64,000 nucleotides of DNA from an uncultured Paludibaculum sp. (GTDB lineage Bacteria; Acidobacteriota; Terriglobia; Bryobacterales; Bryobacteraceae), in the NCBI RefSeq assembly GCF_963665245.1, contig NZ_OY762268.1, positions 992,001 through 1,056,000 of the forward strand, read 5' to 3'. Shown one piece after another: positions 1 through 8,742 of the stretch. Both the position numbers and the translations under genes were made by a program. How positions within the stretch are numbered: the stretch's first letter is position 1; every line of letters begins with the position of its first letter. Below the pieces are notes generated by a model. The model saw only the letters and a list, made by a program, of their open reading frames with translations. It was not told the DNA's origin and did not search any database.

Positions 1-1
1 C

Positions 2-2248
2 AAGGCGGCCAAGGATTCCGACGCCATCTATCTCGCGGCTGACCCGGACCGCGAAGGCGAAGCGATCTGCTATCACCTGCAGGAAGAGCTTCAGCCCAAG
101 CGAGGCGAAGGCCCCGAAGTATTCCGCGTCACCTTCAACGAAATCACCGCCAATGCAGTCAGGAAGGCGTTTGAGACGCCGCGGGCGGTGGATACGAATC
201 TGGTGGACGCCCAGCAGGCACGGCGCGTCCTGGACCGGTTGGTGGGCTACAAGATCTCCCCGCTGCTGTGGGACAAGGTGCGGCGCGGACTGTCGGCCGG
301 ACGTGTGCAGACGGTGGCGCTACGCCTGATTGTGGACCGCGAGCGGGAGATCCGGTCGTTCCTGAAGCAGGAATACTGGTCGGTGGAAGTCCATCTGAAC
401 GCCAAGAAGGCGCCGGTGCTGAAGGCCAATCTGGCCAAGCGCGACGGGGTGAACGTCGAGATTCCAGACCAGGCGTCGGCGGATGCGATCGTGACGGCGC
501 TGGAAGGCGCGCAGTTCGTCGTCCGTTCGGTGGGCACGAAGGAAAAACGGCGTCACGCCGTGCCTCCGTTCATCACCTCGACCCTGCAGCAGGAGTCCGC
601 CCGCAAGCTGCGCTTCAGCGTGAAGCGCACGATGATGCTGGCGCAGCGGCTGTATGAAGGCGTGGAACTGGGCGAAGAGGGCTCGGTCGGCCTCATTACT
701 TATATGCGTACCGATTCGACGCGCGTCAGCGACGACGCGTTGAAGGAGGTGCGCGAGGTGATCGGGCAGCGTTTCGGCACCCAGTACCTGCCGGAGTCGC
801 CGAACGTCTACAAGACCAAGAAGGCGGCCCAGGATGCGCACGAAGCGATCAGGCCTACCTCGGCCCTGCGTCATCCCGACCAGATGGCCGCGTATCTGTC
901 CGAGGACGAGCTAAAGCTGTACCGGCTGGTCTGGATGCGGTTTGTGGCGTCGCAGATGACGCCGGCCGTCTTCGACCAGACCACCATTGAAGTGGTGGCG
1001 GCGGGAGCCGACCAGGCCGAGTATCTGATGCGCGCCACGGGCAGCGTGCCCAAGTTCGACGGCTTCCAGGCCGTGTACAAGGAAGGCAAGGATCAGAAGG
1101 ACGAAGAGGACGACGAGGAGAGCGCGCGGCTGCCGCAGGTGAGCGACGGCGAAGTGTTGCGCTTCAAGGCGATCCATCCGGAACAGCACTTCACAGAGCC
1201 GCCTCCGCGCTTTACGGAAGCGACGCTGGTGAAGGAGTTGGAAGCCGATGGCGTGGGCCGGCCGTCGACCTATGCCTCGATTCTTTCGACGATTCAGGAA
1301 CGCGAGTACGTCAAGCGCGAGGGCGGCAAGTTCATCCCCACCGAGTTAGGGGTGGTGGTGACGGAGCTTCTCGTGGAGAGCTTTGCGGACATCTTCGACG
1401 TGAACTACACGGCGCGGATGGAGGACGACCTCGACGAGATTGGGGAAGGCAAGCTCGACTGGCGCAAGGCGATGGCCGACTTCTACCAGCGCTTCCAGAC
1501 GGATCTGGGTGAGGCCGAGCGGTCGATGCGCGACATCAAGCGCATGGAGTTGCCCACCGACCAAATCTGCGAGAAGTGCGGCAAGCCGATGGTGATCAAG
1601 TGGGGCAAGCACGGCAGCTTCCTGGCTTGTACGGGCTATCCCGAGTGCACCAATACGCGGCAGCTCAACAAGGGCATCCACGAGCTGGACAGCCCTGAGA
1701 ACGGCGAAGAGAAGGTCGAGATTTCCGAGCAGGACGCGACCGAGTACTGTCCGAACTGCGGCCGTGAGATGGTGCTGAAGAAGGGCCGCTTCGGGACGTT
1801 TCTGGCCTGTACCGGGTATCCGGACTGCAAGACGACTAAGCAGTTGGGCCAGGCGCAGAAGCAGCCGGACGTGATTCTGGACGAGAAGTGCCCGCTGTGC
1901 GATCACAACCTGGTGACGAAGAGCGGCCGCTTTGGCGAGTTCACGGCCTGCTCGAACTACCCGAAGTGCAAGTACGTCAAGCAGAAGACGATCGGCATGG
2001 CGTGCCCACAGTGCGGGACGGGCGAGCTGAGTGAGCGGCGCAGTAAGCGGGGCAAAACCTTCTATGGCTGCACGCGGTATCCGGAGTGCGATTTCGTCGC
2101 CTGGGCGCGGCCGATCGCCGAGAAGTGCCCCGAGTGCGGATCGCCGTACCTTGTCGACAAAGTGCTGAAGTCAGGTCACTTCGCACAGTGTCCGAACAAG
2201 GAGTGCAAGTATAAGCGTGAAGTGGAAGAAGCGCCGGTGCCGGCTTAA
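2..2248 (+). CDS. topA: DNA topoisomerase I, 3' part (5' end outside window)
   Basis: Type IA topoisomerase, which relaxes negatively supercoiled DNA through a 5'-phosphotyrosine intermediate. The frame is open from the first bases of the window, so the true start lies upstream. The first residues include the TOPRIM acidic motif LAADPDREGEA (about bases 27-60). The active-site motif ITYMRTDSTR has its catalytic Tyr codon at 701-703. GVGRPSTYASI near 1254 is typical of the family. The C-terminus carries five Cys4 zinc-ribbon repeats, the first being CEKCGKPM at about 1570 and the last CPECGSPY at about 2126, so the DNA-binding tail is complete. Stop TAA is at 2246-2248. Identification is firm. 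Confidence 0.97.
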   Translation, partial: KAAKDSDAIYLAADPDREGEAICYHLQEELQPKRGEGPEVFRVTFNEITANAVRKAFETPRAVDTNLVDAQQARRVLDRLVGYKISPLLWDKVRRGLSAGRVQTVALRLIVDREREIRSFLKQEYWSVEVHLNAKKAPVLKANLAKRDGVNVEIPDQASADAIVTALEGAQFVVRSVGTKEKRRHAVPPFITSTLQQESARKLRFSVKRTMMLAQRLYEGVELGEEGSVGLITYMRTDSTRVSDDALKEVREVIGQRFGTQYLPESPNVYKTKKAAQDAHEAIRPTSALRHPDQMAAYLSEDELKLYRLVWMRFVASQMTPAVFDQTTIEVVAAGADQAEYLMRATGSVPKFDGFQAVYKEGKDQKDEEDDEESARLPQVSDGEVLRFKAIHPEQHFTEPPPRFTEATLVKELEADGVGRPSTYASILSTIQEREYVKREGGKFIPTELGVVVTELLVESFADIFDVNYTARMEDDLDEIGEGKLDWRKAMADFYQRFQTDLGEAERSMRDIKRMELPTDQICEKCGKPMVIKWGKHGSFLACTGYPECTNTRQLNKGIHELDSPENGEEKVEISEQDATEYCPNCGREMVLKKGRFGTFLACTGYPDCKTTKQLGQAQKQPDVILDEKCPLCDHNLVTKSGRFGEFTACSNYPKCKYVKQKTIGMACPQCGTGELSERRSKRGKTFYGCTRYPECDFVAWARPIAEKCPECGSPYLVDKVLKSGHFAQCPNKECKYKREVEEAPVPA

Positions 2249-2282
2249 GGAATAGCCGCCGGCGGTCGGGGGATCTCTAGTC

Positions 2283-2642
2283 ATGAAGCATCGTGCGGTA
2301 TCCCTGTTCCTGCTGGCGGCGTTGTTCTGCCTGGCCGTCTGGTCGGCCGCGCCGGAGCTGTCGGGGCCGACGCCGGCCCGCCCGGACGAGGTATGCGTGG
2401 TGTGTTACGGCGCCGTGGGTTCCAACGGTATCGCCTATCTCGTGAACGGGGTGCGGTATGCGGTCAGCAAGGAAGAGGCGCCCATTTTCCTGACCGACCC
2501 CGAGGGCTACGCCAAGCGATTTGACGAGCACCAGAGGCCGAAGCGGTCGTCGGTGGTGATGGGTGGAGGAGTGGCGACCCTGACTGTGTTGCTGATCATT
2601 GTGGCGGCGCGGCGGCGGCGGATGCGGCGGCAGGCGGGCTGA
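2283..2642 (+). CDS. Small membrane-anchored protein with a Cys pair, function unknown
   Basis: A 119-residue protein with an N-terminal signal segment (LFLLAALFCLAVWSAA). A short central domain contains CVVC and a stretch, GIAYLVNGVRYAVSKEEA, that resembles metal-binding YHS-type domains. A hydrophobic helix near residues 91-107 is followed by an arginine-rich tail, which suggests the tail is cytoplasmic. It lies 34 bp after topA on the same strand. The YHS resemblance is only by eye. I do not recognise a named family and assign no function. Confidence 0.7.
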   Translation: MKHRAVSLFLLAALFCLAVWSAAPELSGPTPARPDEVCVVCYGAVGSNGIAYLVNGVRYAVSKEEAPIFLTDPEGYAKRFDEHQRPKRSSVVMGGGVATLTVLLIIVAARRRRMRRQAG

Positions 2643-2672
2643 GGCGAGAAGTTCGAGTCGAGGGACCAACGC

Positions 2673-2888
2673 ATGGCACTACAGTACATGGCTGTTGTCG
2701 AGCAGGCGGAAAGCAACCTCGCGGCGTATTTCCCCGATCTTCCGGGGTGCGTAGCCACGGGTGCCGATATGGAAGAACTGAAGGCGAACCTAAGTGTCGC
2801 ACTGGAATGGCATCTAGAGGCTCTTCGAGACAACGGGCAGGAACCGCCGGCTCCCGCGACGCAGGTCGTCCTGGTGCTGGCAAAATAG
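2673..2888 (+). CDS. HicB-like small protein, no HicA partner beside it
   Basis: A 71-residue protein with the HicB partial RNase-H-like fold signature: YMAVVEQ, then YFPDLPGCVATGADMEEL, then an alpha-helical NLSVALEWHLEALRDNG and a beta strand at the end. It lacks the C-terminal DNA-binding domain found in many HicB antitoxins. A good ribosome site (GAGGGA, about 10 bases upstream) supports the start. No HicA reading frame is visible on either side; the next gene is a CPCC protein. Solitary HicB-like proteins are common, so an antitoxin role cannot be assumed. Confidence 0.8.
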   Translation: MALQYMAVVEQAESNLAAYFPDLPGCVATGADMEELKANLSVALEWHLEALRDNGQEPPAPATQVVLVLAK

Positions 2889-2912
2889 GGCACTGATATA
2901 CTTGACGCAACC

Positions 2913-3146
2913 TTGAACGAGAAGCTCTTCCCTTGTCCGTGTTGCGGTCAGTTTACCCTTGATGAACAGCCGCCCGGGACCTACTCCATCTGTGAGGTAT
3001 GCGACTGGGAAGACGATCCTGTTCAATTCGCCGATCCTGATTGTGAAGGTGGCGCAAACGCCCGAAGTTTGAATCAACAGCGGGAGTGGTATCGCCAACA
3101 TGCGAGAGATGCTCAGGGGAGACTGCGGTATCCCCGTCAGGCCTAG
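2913..3146 (+). CDS. CPCC-family cysteine-rich protein
   Basis: A 77-residue protein starting with TTG. It begins FPCPCCGQFTL and continues YSICEVCDWEDDPVQ, the arrangement of the Cys-rich CPCC family (pairs of Cys likely to bind zinc), then a helical NQQREWYRQHA region. Members are small cytoplasmic proteins of unknown role, often found near toxin-antitoxin or contact-dependent genes. It follows the HicB-like gene by 24 bp and may be cotranscribed. There is no in-frame ATG near the start, so TTG is the only plausible start. Confidence 0.8.
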   Translation: MNEKLFPCPCCGQFTLDEQPPGTYSICEVCDWEDDPVQFADPDCEGGANARSLNQQREWYRQHARDAQGRLRYPRQA

Positions 3147-3253
3147 CGAGGCGGTCGCGTCAAGCACATCGCCAAAATAGCCGCAGCCCGGATACTTACA
3201 CCGTGGCCGCGAATCGATGGAATGATTCCGGCAATCTAACTACACTGAAACAT

Positions 3254-5878
3254 ATGCCTTCTGAGCGCCTGCGCCTGATGGAGGCGCGTGACCGCGTCAA
3301 GCATTGGAAGCGCTGGGGGCCCTATCTCTCCGAACGGCAGTGGGGCACTGTCCGCGAAGACTACTCCCCAGACGGTGATGCCTGGGCTTCGTTCCCTTTT
3401 GAGCATTCCCATTTGCGGGCCTACCGCTGGGGCGAGGACGGACTGCTGGGCGTCAGCGATAACCACCAGCGCCTCTGCTTCGCCGTCGCCCTGTGGAACG
3501 GCCACGACCCCATCCTGAAGGAGCGCCTGTATGGCCTGAGCAACGGCCAGGGCAACCACGGCGAGGACGTCAAGGAGGTCTACTTCTACCTCGACTCGAC
3601 GCCGACGCACTCCTACATGAAGGCGCTCTACAAGTATCCGCAGCGCGCCTATCCGTACGACTGGCTGCGGCGGCGGGCGGCGGAACTGGGCCTGCACGAG
3701 CATGAGCCCGAAGTCTGGGAGTCGGGCTGTTTCGATGAGAATCGCTACTTCGACGTTTTCGCGGAGTACGCCAAAGCCGACGAGGACGACCTGCTCATCC
3801 GGCTGACCGTACACAATCGCGGACCGGAGGCGGCTCCGCTGCACCTACTGCCCACGCTCTGGTTCCGCAACCGCTGGACCTGGGGCCGGAAGAACCGGCC
3901 GCGGCCCAGCATGGTCCAGACCGCCGACGGGCATGTGGAAGCGTCCGAAGCCACGATGGGCCGCTGGAGCTTCACCCTGGAAGGCGCGCCGCCGCTGCTG
4001 TTCACGGAGAACGAGACGAACGAGCACGTGCTGTACGGAAACTCCGTCGGCGGCGTCTACACGAAGGACGCCTTCCACCGCCGCGTGGTGGAGAGTGACG
4101 AGACGGCGGTGAATCCGTATCAGACCGGCACGAAGATGTGCGGCTGGTATCAGTTCGATGTTCCGCCCGGAGGCAGCGTATCGGTGCGGCTCCGGCTGCG
4201 GGCCGAGGAGGCCGCGCCCGGGGGCTTTGCGGAATTCGATTCGATCTTTGAACAGCGGCAGGGGGAGGCCGACGACTTCTACTGTTCGCTGCGGTCGTGC
4301 GAACTCTCGGACGATGCCCGTCTGGTGCAACGCCAGGCCTTCGCGGGCCTGCTGTGGTCGAAGCAGTTCTTCCACTACGTCGTCGAGGATTGGCTACAGG
4401 GCGATCCGGCGACTCCGAAGCCTCCGCCGGAACGGCTGGAGGGCCGCAACTCGGAGTGGCGCCATTTCTTCACGGACGACATCCTGTCGATGCCGGACAA
4501 GTGGGAGTATCCGTGGTTCGCTGCCTGGGATCTCGCGTTCCACATGATCCCCTTCGCGCAGGTCGATGCGGAGTTCGCGAAGACGCAGCTTCAATTGCTG
4601 CTGCGCGAATGGTACCTGCATCCGAACGGGCAGATCCCGGCATACGAGTGGGCGTTCTCCGACGTGAACCCTCCGGTGCACGCCTGGGCCTGCTATCGCG
4701 TGTTCAAGATCGACGCGAAGGAGAGCGGGAACCCGGACTACGGCTTTCTGGAACGCTGCTTCCACAAGCTGCTGATGAATTTCACGTGGTGGGTGAACCG
4801 CAAGGACTCGACCGGCGACAACATCTTCGAAGGCGGGTTCCTGGGCCTGGACAACATTGGGGTGTTCGACCGCTCAAGGCCGCTGCCGACGGGCGGGTAT
4901 ACGGAGCAGTCCGACGGGACCAGTTGGATGGCGATGTACTCGCTGAACATGCTGCGCATCGCGCTGGAGCTGGCCAAGGTGAATCCGACGTATGAGGATA
5001 TCGCCAGCAAGTTCCTGGAACATTTCCTGTACATTGCGTCGGCAATGAATACGCTGGGCGGCGCCGGGCTGTGGGACGACCAGGACGGGTTCTATTACGA
5101 CAGGCTGCGTCTGCCTTCCGGCAAGTGCTACCCGTTGCGCGTGCGCTCGATTGTCGGGCTGATCCCGCTGTTTGCGGTGGAGACATTCGATGCCGAGACC
5201 GCTGCGAATCTGGATGGGTTCCAACGGCGCACAAGGTGGTTTCTGGAGCACCGGCGCGATCTGACGGAGCATCTGCTGTGGCATCCGGCCAATGAGAACA
5301 ATCCGTTGGGCATCATCGCGCTGATTCAGCCCATCCGCCTGATCCGGGCGCTGGAACTGATGCTGGACGAGGAGGAGTTTCTCTCGCCGTACGGCATTCG
5401 GTCGATGTCGCAGGTACATCGCAAGCAGCCGTTTGTCATGCATGTGAACGGGGACGAGTACAGAGTGGACTATGCTCCGGCGGAGTCGTCATCGCGCATG
5501 TTCGGTGGGAACTCGAACTGGCGCGGACCCATCTGGTTCCCTCTGAACTACCTGCTGATCGAATCGCTGCAGAAGTTCCACCACTTCTTTGGCGACCGGC
5601 TGACCGTGGAGTTTCCCACGGGTTCCGGGAACGTGATGGATCTGGGCCAGGTGGCAACGGAGCTCTCCAAGCGTCTTTCGCACCTCTTCCTGCGGGATGA
5701 CAACAGCCGGCGGCCCTGCTACGGCGACACGGAGCTGTTCCAGACGAACGAACATTTCCGGGACTATTTGTTTTTCCATGAATACTTCCATGGAGACAAT
5801 GGAGCCGGGCTGGGTGCGAACCATCAGACGGGCTGGACGGCCCTGGTGGCGAAACTGCTTACGCAGAGCGGGGAGTGA
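3254..5878 (+). CDS. GH63-like (MGH1-type) glucosidase
   Basis: An 874-residue protein of the bacterial glucosidase family related to eukaryotic processing alpha-glucosidase I (GH63 clan, (alpha/alpha)6 barrel). Recognisable segments are WGPYLSERQWGTVREDYS near the N-terminus, the barrel segments WEYPWFAAWDLAFHMIPFA and GGNSNWRGPIWFPLNYLL, and the C-terminal FHEYFHGDNGAGLGANHQTG region, where the general base of related enzymes lies. No signal peptide is seen, so it is probably cytoplasmic and acts on imported or storage oligosaccharides. The frame is open further upstream (from 3086), but residues before this ATG do not look like protein and overlap the preceding gene. Substrate is not predictable from sequence. 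Confidence 0.92.
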   Translation: MPSERLRLMEARDRVKHWKRWGPYLSERQWGTVREDYSPDGDAWASFPFEHSHLRAYRWGEDGLLGVSDNHQRLCFAVALWNGHDPILKERLYGLSNGQGNHGEDVKEVYFYLDSTPTHSYMKALYKYPQRAYPYDWLRRRAAELGLHEHEPEVWESGCFDENRYFDVFAEYAKADEDDLLIRLTVHNRGPEAAPLHLLPTLWFRNRWTWGRKNRPRPSMVQTADGHVEASEATMGRWSFTLEGAPPLLFTENETNEHVLYGNSVGGVYTKDAFHRRVVESDETAVNPYQTGTKMCGWYQFDVPPGGSVSVRLRLRAEEAAPGGFAEFDSIFEQRQGEADDFYCSLRSCELSDDARLVQRQAFAGLLWSKQFFHYVVEDWLQGDPATPKPPPERLEGRNSEWRHFFTDDILSMPDKWEYPWFAAWDLAFHMIPFAQVDAEFAKTQLQLLLREWYLHPNGQIPAYEWAFSDVNPPVHAWACYRVFKIDAKESGNPDYGFLERCFHKLLMNFTWWVNRKDSTGDNIFEGGFLGLDNIGVFDRSRPLPTGGYTEQSDGTSWMAMYSLNMLRIALELAKVNPTYEDIASKFLEHFLYIASAMNTLGGAGLWDDQDGFYYDRLRLPSGKCYPLRVRSIVGLIPLFAVETFDAETAANLDGFQRRTRWFLEHRRDLTEHLLWHPANENNPLGIIALIQPIRLIRALELMLDEEEFLSPYGIRSMSQVHRKQPFVMHVNGDEYRVDYAPAESSSRMFGGNSNWRGPIWFPLNYLLIESLQKFHHFFGDRLTVEFPTGSGNVMDLGQVATELSKRLSHLFLRDDNSRRPCYGDTELFQTNEHFRDYLFFHEYFHGDNGAGLGANHQTGWTALVAKLLTQSGE

Positions 5879-6092
5879 GGTGGGGGGGGGGCCGGGCTGA
5901 GCGGACAGCAACTGTGCATAGTGAACCGGAGCCGGCCTGAAGTCCATCGCAGCCCCCGGCCACGCCGCGCTACCAACCAGCTCAGGACGACTGCAGCGCA
6001 CGCAAGGAGGGTAGCCACACCGCACCAGATGGAGGCAGCTAGTTTAAAACGTGAGCGCTACGCGAACCCCAGGTCCTCCGACCGGACGGACT

Positions 6093-7757
6093 CTACTTTG
6101 GAGGCCCCTCAGGCGACGCCGCTTGGCGCCGCTTCCATGCATCCGGCAGCCAGTCTGCCAAGTCGCTGAGGCGCACCGACGGCAGGTTGGTTAGCAACTG
6201 CGTCAGGTACAGTTGTGGGTCCACGTCGTGACGGCGGCAGGTGCTCGTCAGGCTCGCCAGAATCGCTGCGGTCCGGCCGCCCCTCGCATTGCCCACGAAG
6301 AGCGAGTTCTTGCGGTTCAGCACCACTCGCTTCATTTCCCTTTCGCTGATGTTGTTGTCCAGCGGCACCGCTCCATCGGAGCAGAACACCGTCAGTTCCG
6401 CCCACTGGCTCAGCGCGTAGTTCAGCGCCTCGGCCATCGGATGCTTCGGCAGCAACTGTTCTTTCCAGCCCAGCAGTTTCTCCCGTAACTCCGTTACCAC
6501 CGGCACCGAGTTCTCCTGGCGCAGCTTCAGCCGCTCCGCCACCGGAAGTGCGGCCGCCTGACGTTCTACTGAATACAGCGCGCGCACCACCTCCACCACG
6601 CTCCGCGCGATCTCCGGCGCCGCCTTCTCCGCCTCCACTACCTTGCGACGGAAATGCGCCCAGCACCCCGCGCGCGTGATCTCGTTGCCCGCCACCACGC
6701 CGTTGTATCCGCCGTAGGCATCGGCCAGCAAAACCTGCCGGTAATCTTTCAGAAAATGTTTCGGCCCATCGCGGCCCCGGTTCAGCGTGAAGTCGAAGAC
6801 GTTGTAGGCATGGTCGTCATCCCCCACATAGATCCACATCCGGGCGTTCGCCGTTTTGCCTTTGCTCAGCATCGGCATGATGGTGTCGTCGGTGGCTACC
6901 ACATGCGAGGACCGCACTCGCTGCGCCATCAATTGGTACAGCGGTTCGGCCAAGTCTGCCACATCGCCGCACCATACCGATTGGGTGGCGCGCGAAATCT
7001 CGAAGCCCTGCCGCGCGAAGATGTCTTCCAGCCGGTAGAGCGGCAGGTAATCGGAAAACTTGCTGGTCACGATGTAAGCCAGCAGGCCCGGTCCGGCCAA
7101 CCCCTTGTCAATTGCTGCCTCGGGCTTGGCCGCCGTTTCGATACTGGGTTTGCCGCCGCCGTTCTCGCAGGCCGTACAGGCATACTTCTTGCGCACGTGG
7201 TGGATGCGTTCGAAGTGACCGGGCAGATACTCGATCTGCCAGCTCTCGTCGGCGCCGATCTCCTGGCGCTCGGTTCCACAGCAGGGGCAGGCTCGCTGTT
7301 CCGCGCTCAGCTCGTGGACATGCGTGGTGGCCGGGAGATTCTCAAAGTTGGCGAGATTGCGCCGGCCTTTGCGGCGCCGCACGCGGCGCACTTCCGAGTC
7401 CTGTGGCGTCTCGGGAGGAACGTCATCCGGATGAACCGGCTTCTGGTCCATCGATGCGGCGAAGTCGAACAGCATCTGCGCCAGATCGCCAGTTGATTGC
7501 AGCCGGTCGGCGCGGGGACCGTAATACCACTTCTTATAACGCTCCAATTCCAGTTGAAGGCGGAGCATTTCCACGCGGAGTTCTTCAGCGCGGCGAGTCT
7601 GTTCATCGGCACGCTGAGTCTGCTGTTCGGCACGTTGTGCCTGCTGTTCGGCGCGCTGGGCATGGTGATCGCACTCGGTCAGCAGGGAGAGCACCATCGC
7701 CTTCAGCGCTGCGCTGTCCCCGGGTAAGTCGATCAAATTCCCGCTGCCAATGGCCAC
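6093..7757 (-). CDS. tnpC: IS66 transposase TnpC
   Basis: A 554-residue DDE transposase. The N-terminus has a heptad-rich coiled coil (AEQQAQRAEQQTQRADEQ). A zinc-binding segment follows (CPCCGTE ... CTACENG). The catalytic domain has candidate acidic residues in VATDDTIM, LLADAYGGYNG and NNISEREMKR. The C-terminus has the typical IS66 tail (RRHDVDPQLYLTQLL). The start is GTG at 7755-7757, 59 bp after tnpB. No frameshift is seen, so it should be functional. Confidence 0.97.
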   Translation of the reverse strand: MAIGSGNLIDLPGDSAALKAMVLSLLTECDHHAQRAEQQAQRAEQQTQRADEQTRRAEELRVEMLRLQLELERYKKWYYGPRADRLQSTGDLAQMLFDFAASMDQKPVHPDDVPPETPQDSEVRRVRRRKGRRNLANFENLPATTHVHELSAEQRACPCCGTERQEIGADESWQIEYLPGHFERIHHVRKKYACTACENGGGKPSIETAAKPEAAIDKGLAGPGLLAYIVTSKFSDYLPLYRLEDIFARQGFEISRATQSVWCGDVADLAEPLYQLMAQRVRSSHVVATDDTIMPMLSKGKTANARMWIYVGDDDHAYNVFDFTLNRGRDGPKHFLKDYRQVLLADAYGGYNGVVAGNEITRAGCWAHFRRKVVEAEKAAPEIARSVVEVVRALYSVERQAAALPVAERLKLRQENSVPVVTELREKLLGWKEQLLPKHPMAEALNYALSQWAELTVFCSDGAVPLDNNISEREMKRVVLNRKNSLFVGNARGGRTAAILASLTSTCRRHDVDPQLYLTQLLTNLPSVRLSDLADWLPDAWKRRQAASPEGPPK

Positions 7758-7816
7758 GGATAATTAGATGCGATTTCCATATTAAACGTTACGCGAATAG
7801 TGACTTTTCTTGTGAT

Positions 7817-8203
7817 TCAGACGACGCGCGCGCCGCGCTCGTAGCGGGCGACCCGTTTCAGCCGCGATACATCGATTCCATCCAGAACCATGGCCAGTTC
7901 ACTGGCTCTCAGTTCCACCGAAGATGAGCCCGCTTCCACGCGGGGCAGTTTGAAAGTGCCTGCCTCGAGCCGCTTATACCAAAGAACAAAGCCGTCGCGA
8001 TCCCACACAAGAATTTTTAGCCGGTCGCCGCGGCGCGAGCGAAACACAAACAGGTGACCACTTAAGGGGTCCTGCCCGATGACGGCTTTCACGCGTTCGG
8101 CCAAGCGGTCGAAACCGCAGCGCATGTCAGCGGCCTCGGCGGCGAGCCAGATGCGCGCGCTTTGCTCGCGGTCGAGCGTGCGCAGGCTCGGCAGACCGGT
8201 CAA
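7817..8203 (-). CDS. tnpB: IS66 accessory protein TnpB
   Basis: A 128-residue IS66 Orf2 protein. It shows the family pattern IWLAAEAADMRCGFDRLAE, then DPLSGHLFVFRSRRGDRLKIL, then WDRDGFVLWYKRLEAGTFKLP. The start codon is TTG at 8201-8203, overlapping the tnpA stop by four bases (TTGA on the coding strand), so translation is probably coupled to tnpA. Required for transposition in several IS66 elements, although its biochemical role is not settled. Confidence 0.95.
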   Translation of the reverse strand: MTGLPSLRTLDREQSARIWLAAEAADMRCGFDRLAERVKAVIGQDPLSGHLFVFRSRRGDRLKILVWDRDGFVLWYKRLEAGTFKLPRVEAGSSSVELRASELAMVLDGIDVSRLKRVARYERGARVV

Positions 8204-8529
8204 ACGCGGGACTCCAACACGGCCAACAAAGCGCGCAGATGATTGGGATCGAAGCCTGGCTCGACGAGCAGGCTCCGGCCGGTGGGCAGTCGAATCTCAA
8301 TCGCCGATCCATGCCCAGCCGCCGCTTGAGTCGCCCTGCCGGCGTCCACCAAGTGGACCTCGACGAAGGGTTGCGGGCCAGCCAGGATCAGACGTTTCTT
8401 CCAGGCAAAGAAGTGCGTTGGAGATAGCCCACGTGCCCGGCAGAACGCCGCCACACTTTGACCGCTCCGCTCTTGCTCAGCGACCAACTCCCGCCACTTC
8501 GTCCAAGCCTCAGGTCCGCGTGTGCGCAT
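8200..8529 (-). CDS. tnpA: IS66 accessory protein TnpA
   Basis: A 109-residue IS66 Orf1 protein with a helix-turn-helix-like N-terminus (WRELVAEQERSGQSVAAFCRARGLS, then FFAWKKRL). I chose the ATG at 8527-8529 (MRTRGPEAW) because family members begin there. An in-frame upstream start at 8556 would add nine residues that run toward the terminal repeat. It overlaps tnpB by four bases. Confidence 0.92.
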   Translation of the reverse strand: MRTRGPEAWTKWRELVAEQERSGQSVAAFCRARGLSPTHFFAWKKRLILAGPQPFVEVHLVDAGRATQAAAGHGSAIEIRLPTGRSLLVEPGFDPNHLRALLAVLESRV

Positions 8530-8742
8530 GACTTCACAGTGGGGCACACGGAGCACGCATTCAAGATGGGGTTTGCGTAGCGCTCACTTTAAAACTCGCT
8601 CGACCCTCGGAAGTAGCACCGAAAGTGCAAGCAGCGACAGTCTAAGGCTAACGAGCGAAAACGGCGACACCGCAAGCGGCAATCACAGCACGGCCATCCG
8701 ACTCCCAGCAACTGTGTGGCTCATGGCAGGTCTAGAGGTGAG

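Larger units (their letters stand above)
6051..8587 (-). mobile_element. Complete IS66-family insertion sequence (tnpA-tnpB-tnpC)
   Basis: The element is 2537 bp, with both ends visible. The left end is GTGAGCGCTACGCGAACCCC at 6051-6070. The right end at 8568-8587 is its inverted repeat with one mismatch (CGCA instead of CGCG inside). It is flanked by identical 8-bp direct repeats TTTAAAAC at 6043-6050 and 8588-8595, the duplication length expected for IS66. The three genes run right to left in the canonical order, all with intact frames. Perfect target repeats and intact genes suggest a recent, possibly active insertion. It sits in an intergenic region and interrupts no recognisable gene. 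Confidence 0.97.

Noticed and set aside
3086..3253. N-terminal extension of the glucosidase frame
   Set aside because: It overlaps the CPCC gene and gives an Arg/Ser-rich sequence unlike the family. Family homology starts after ATG 3254.
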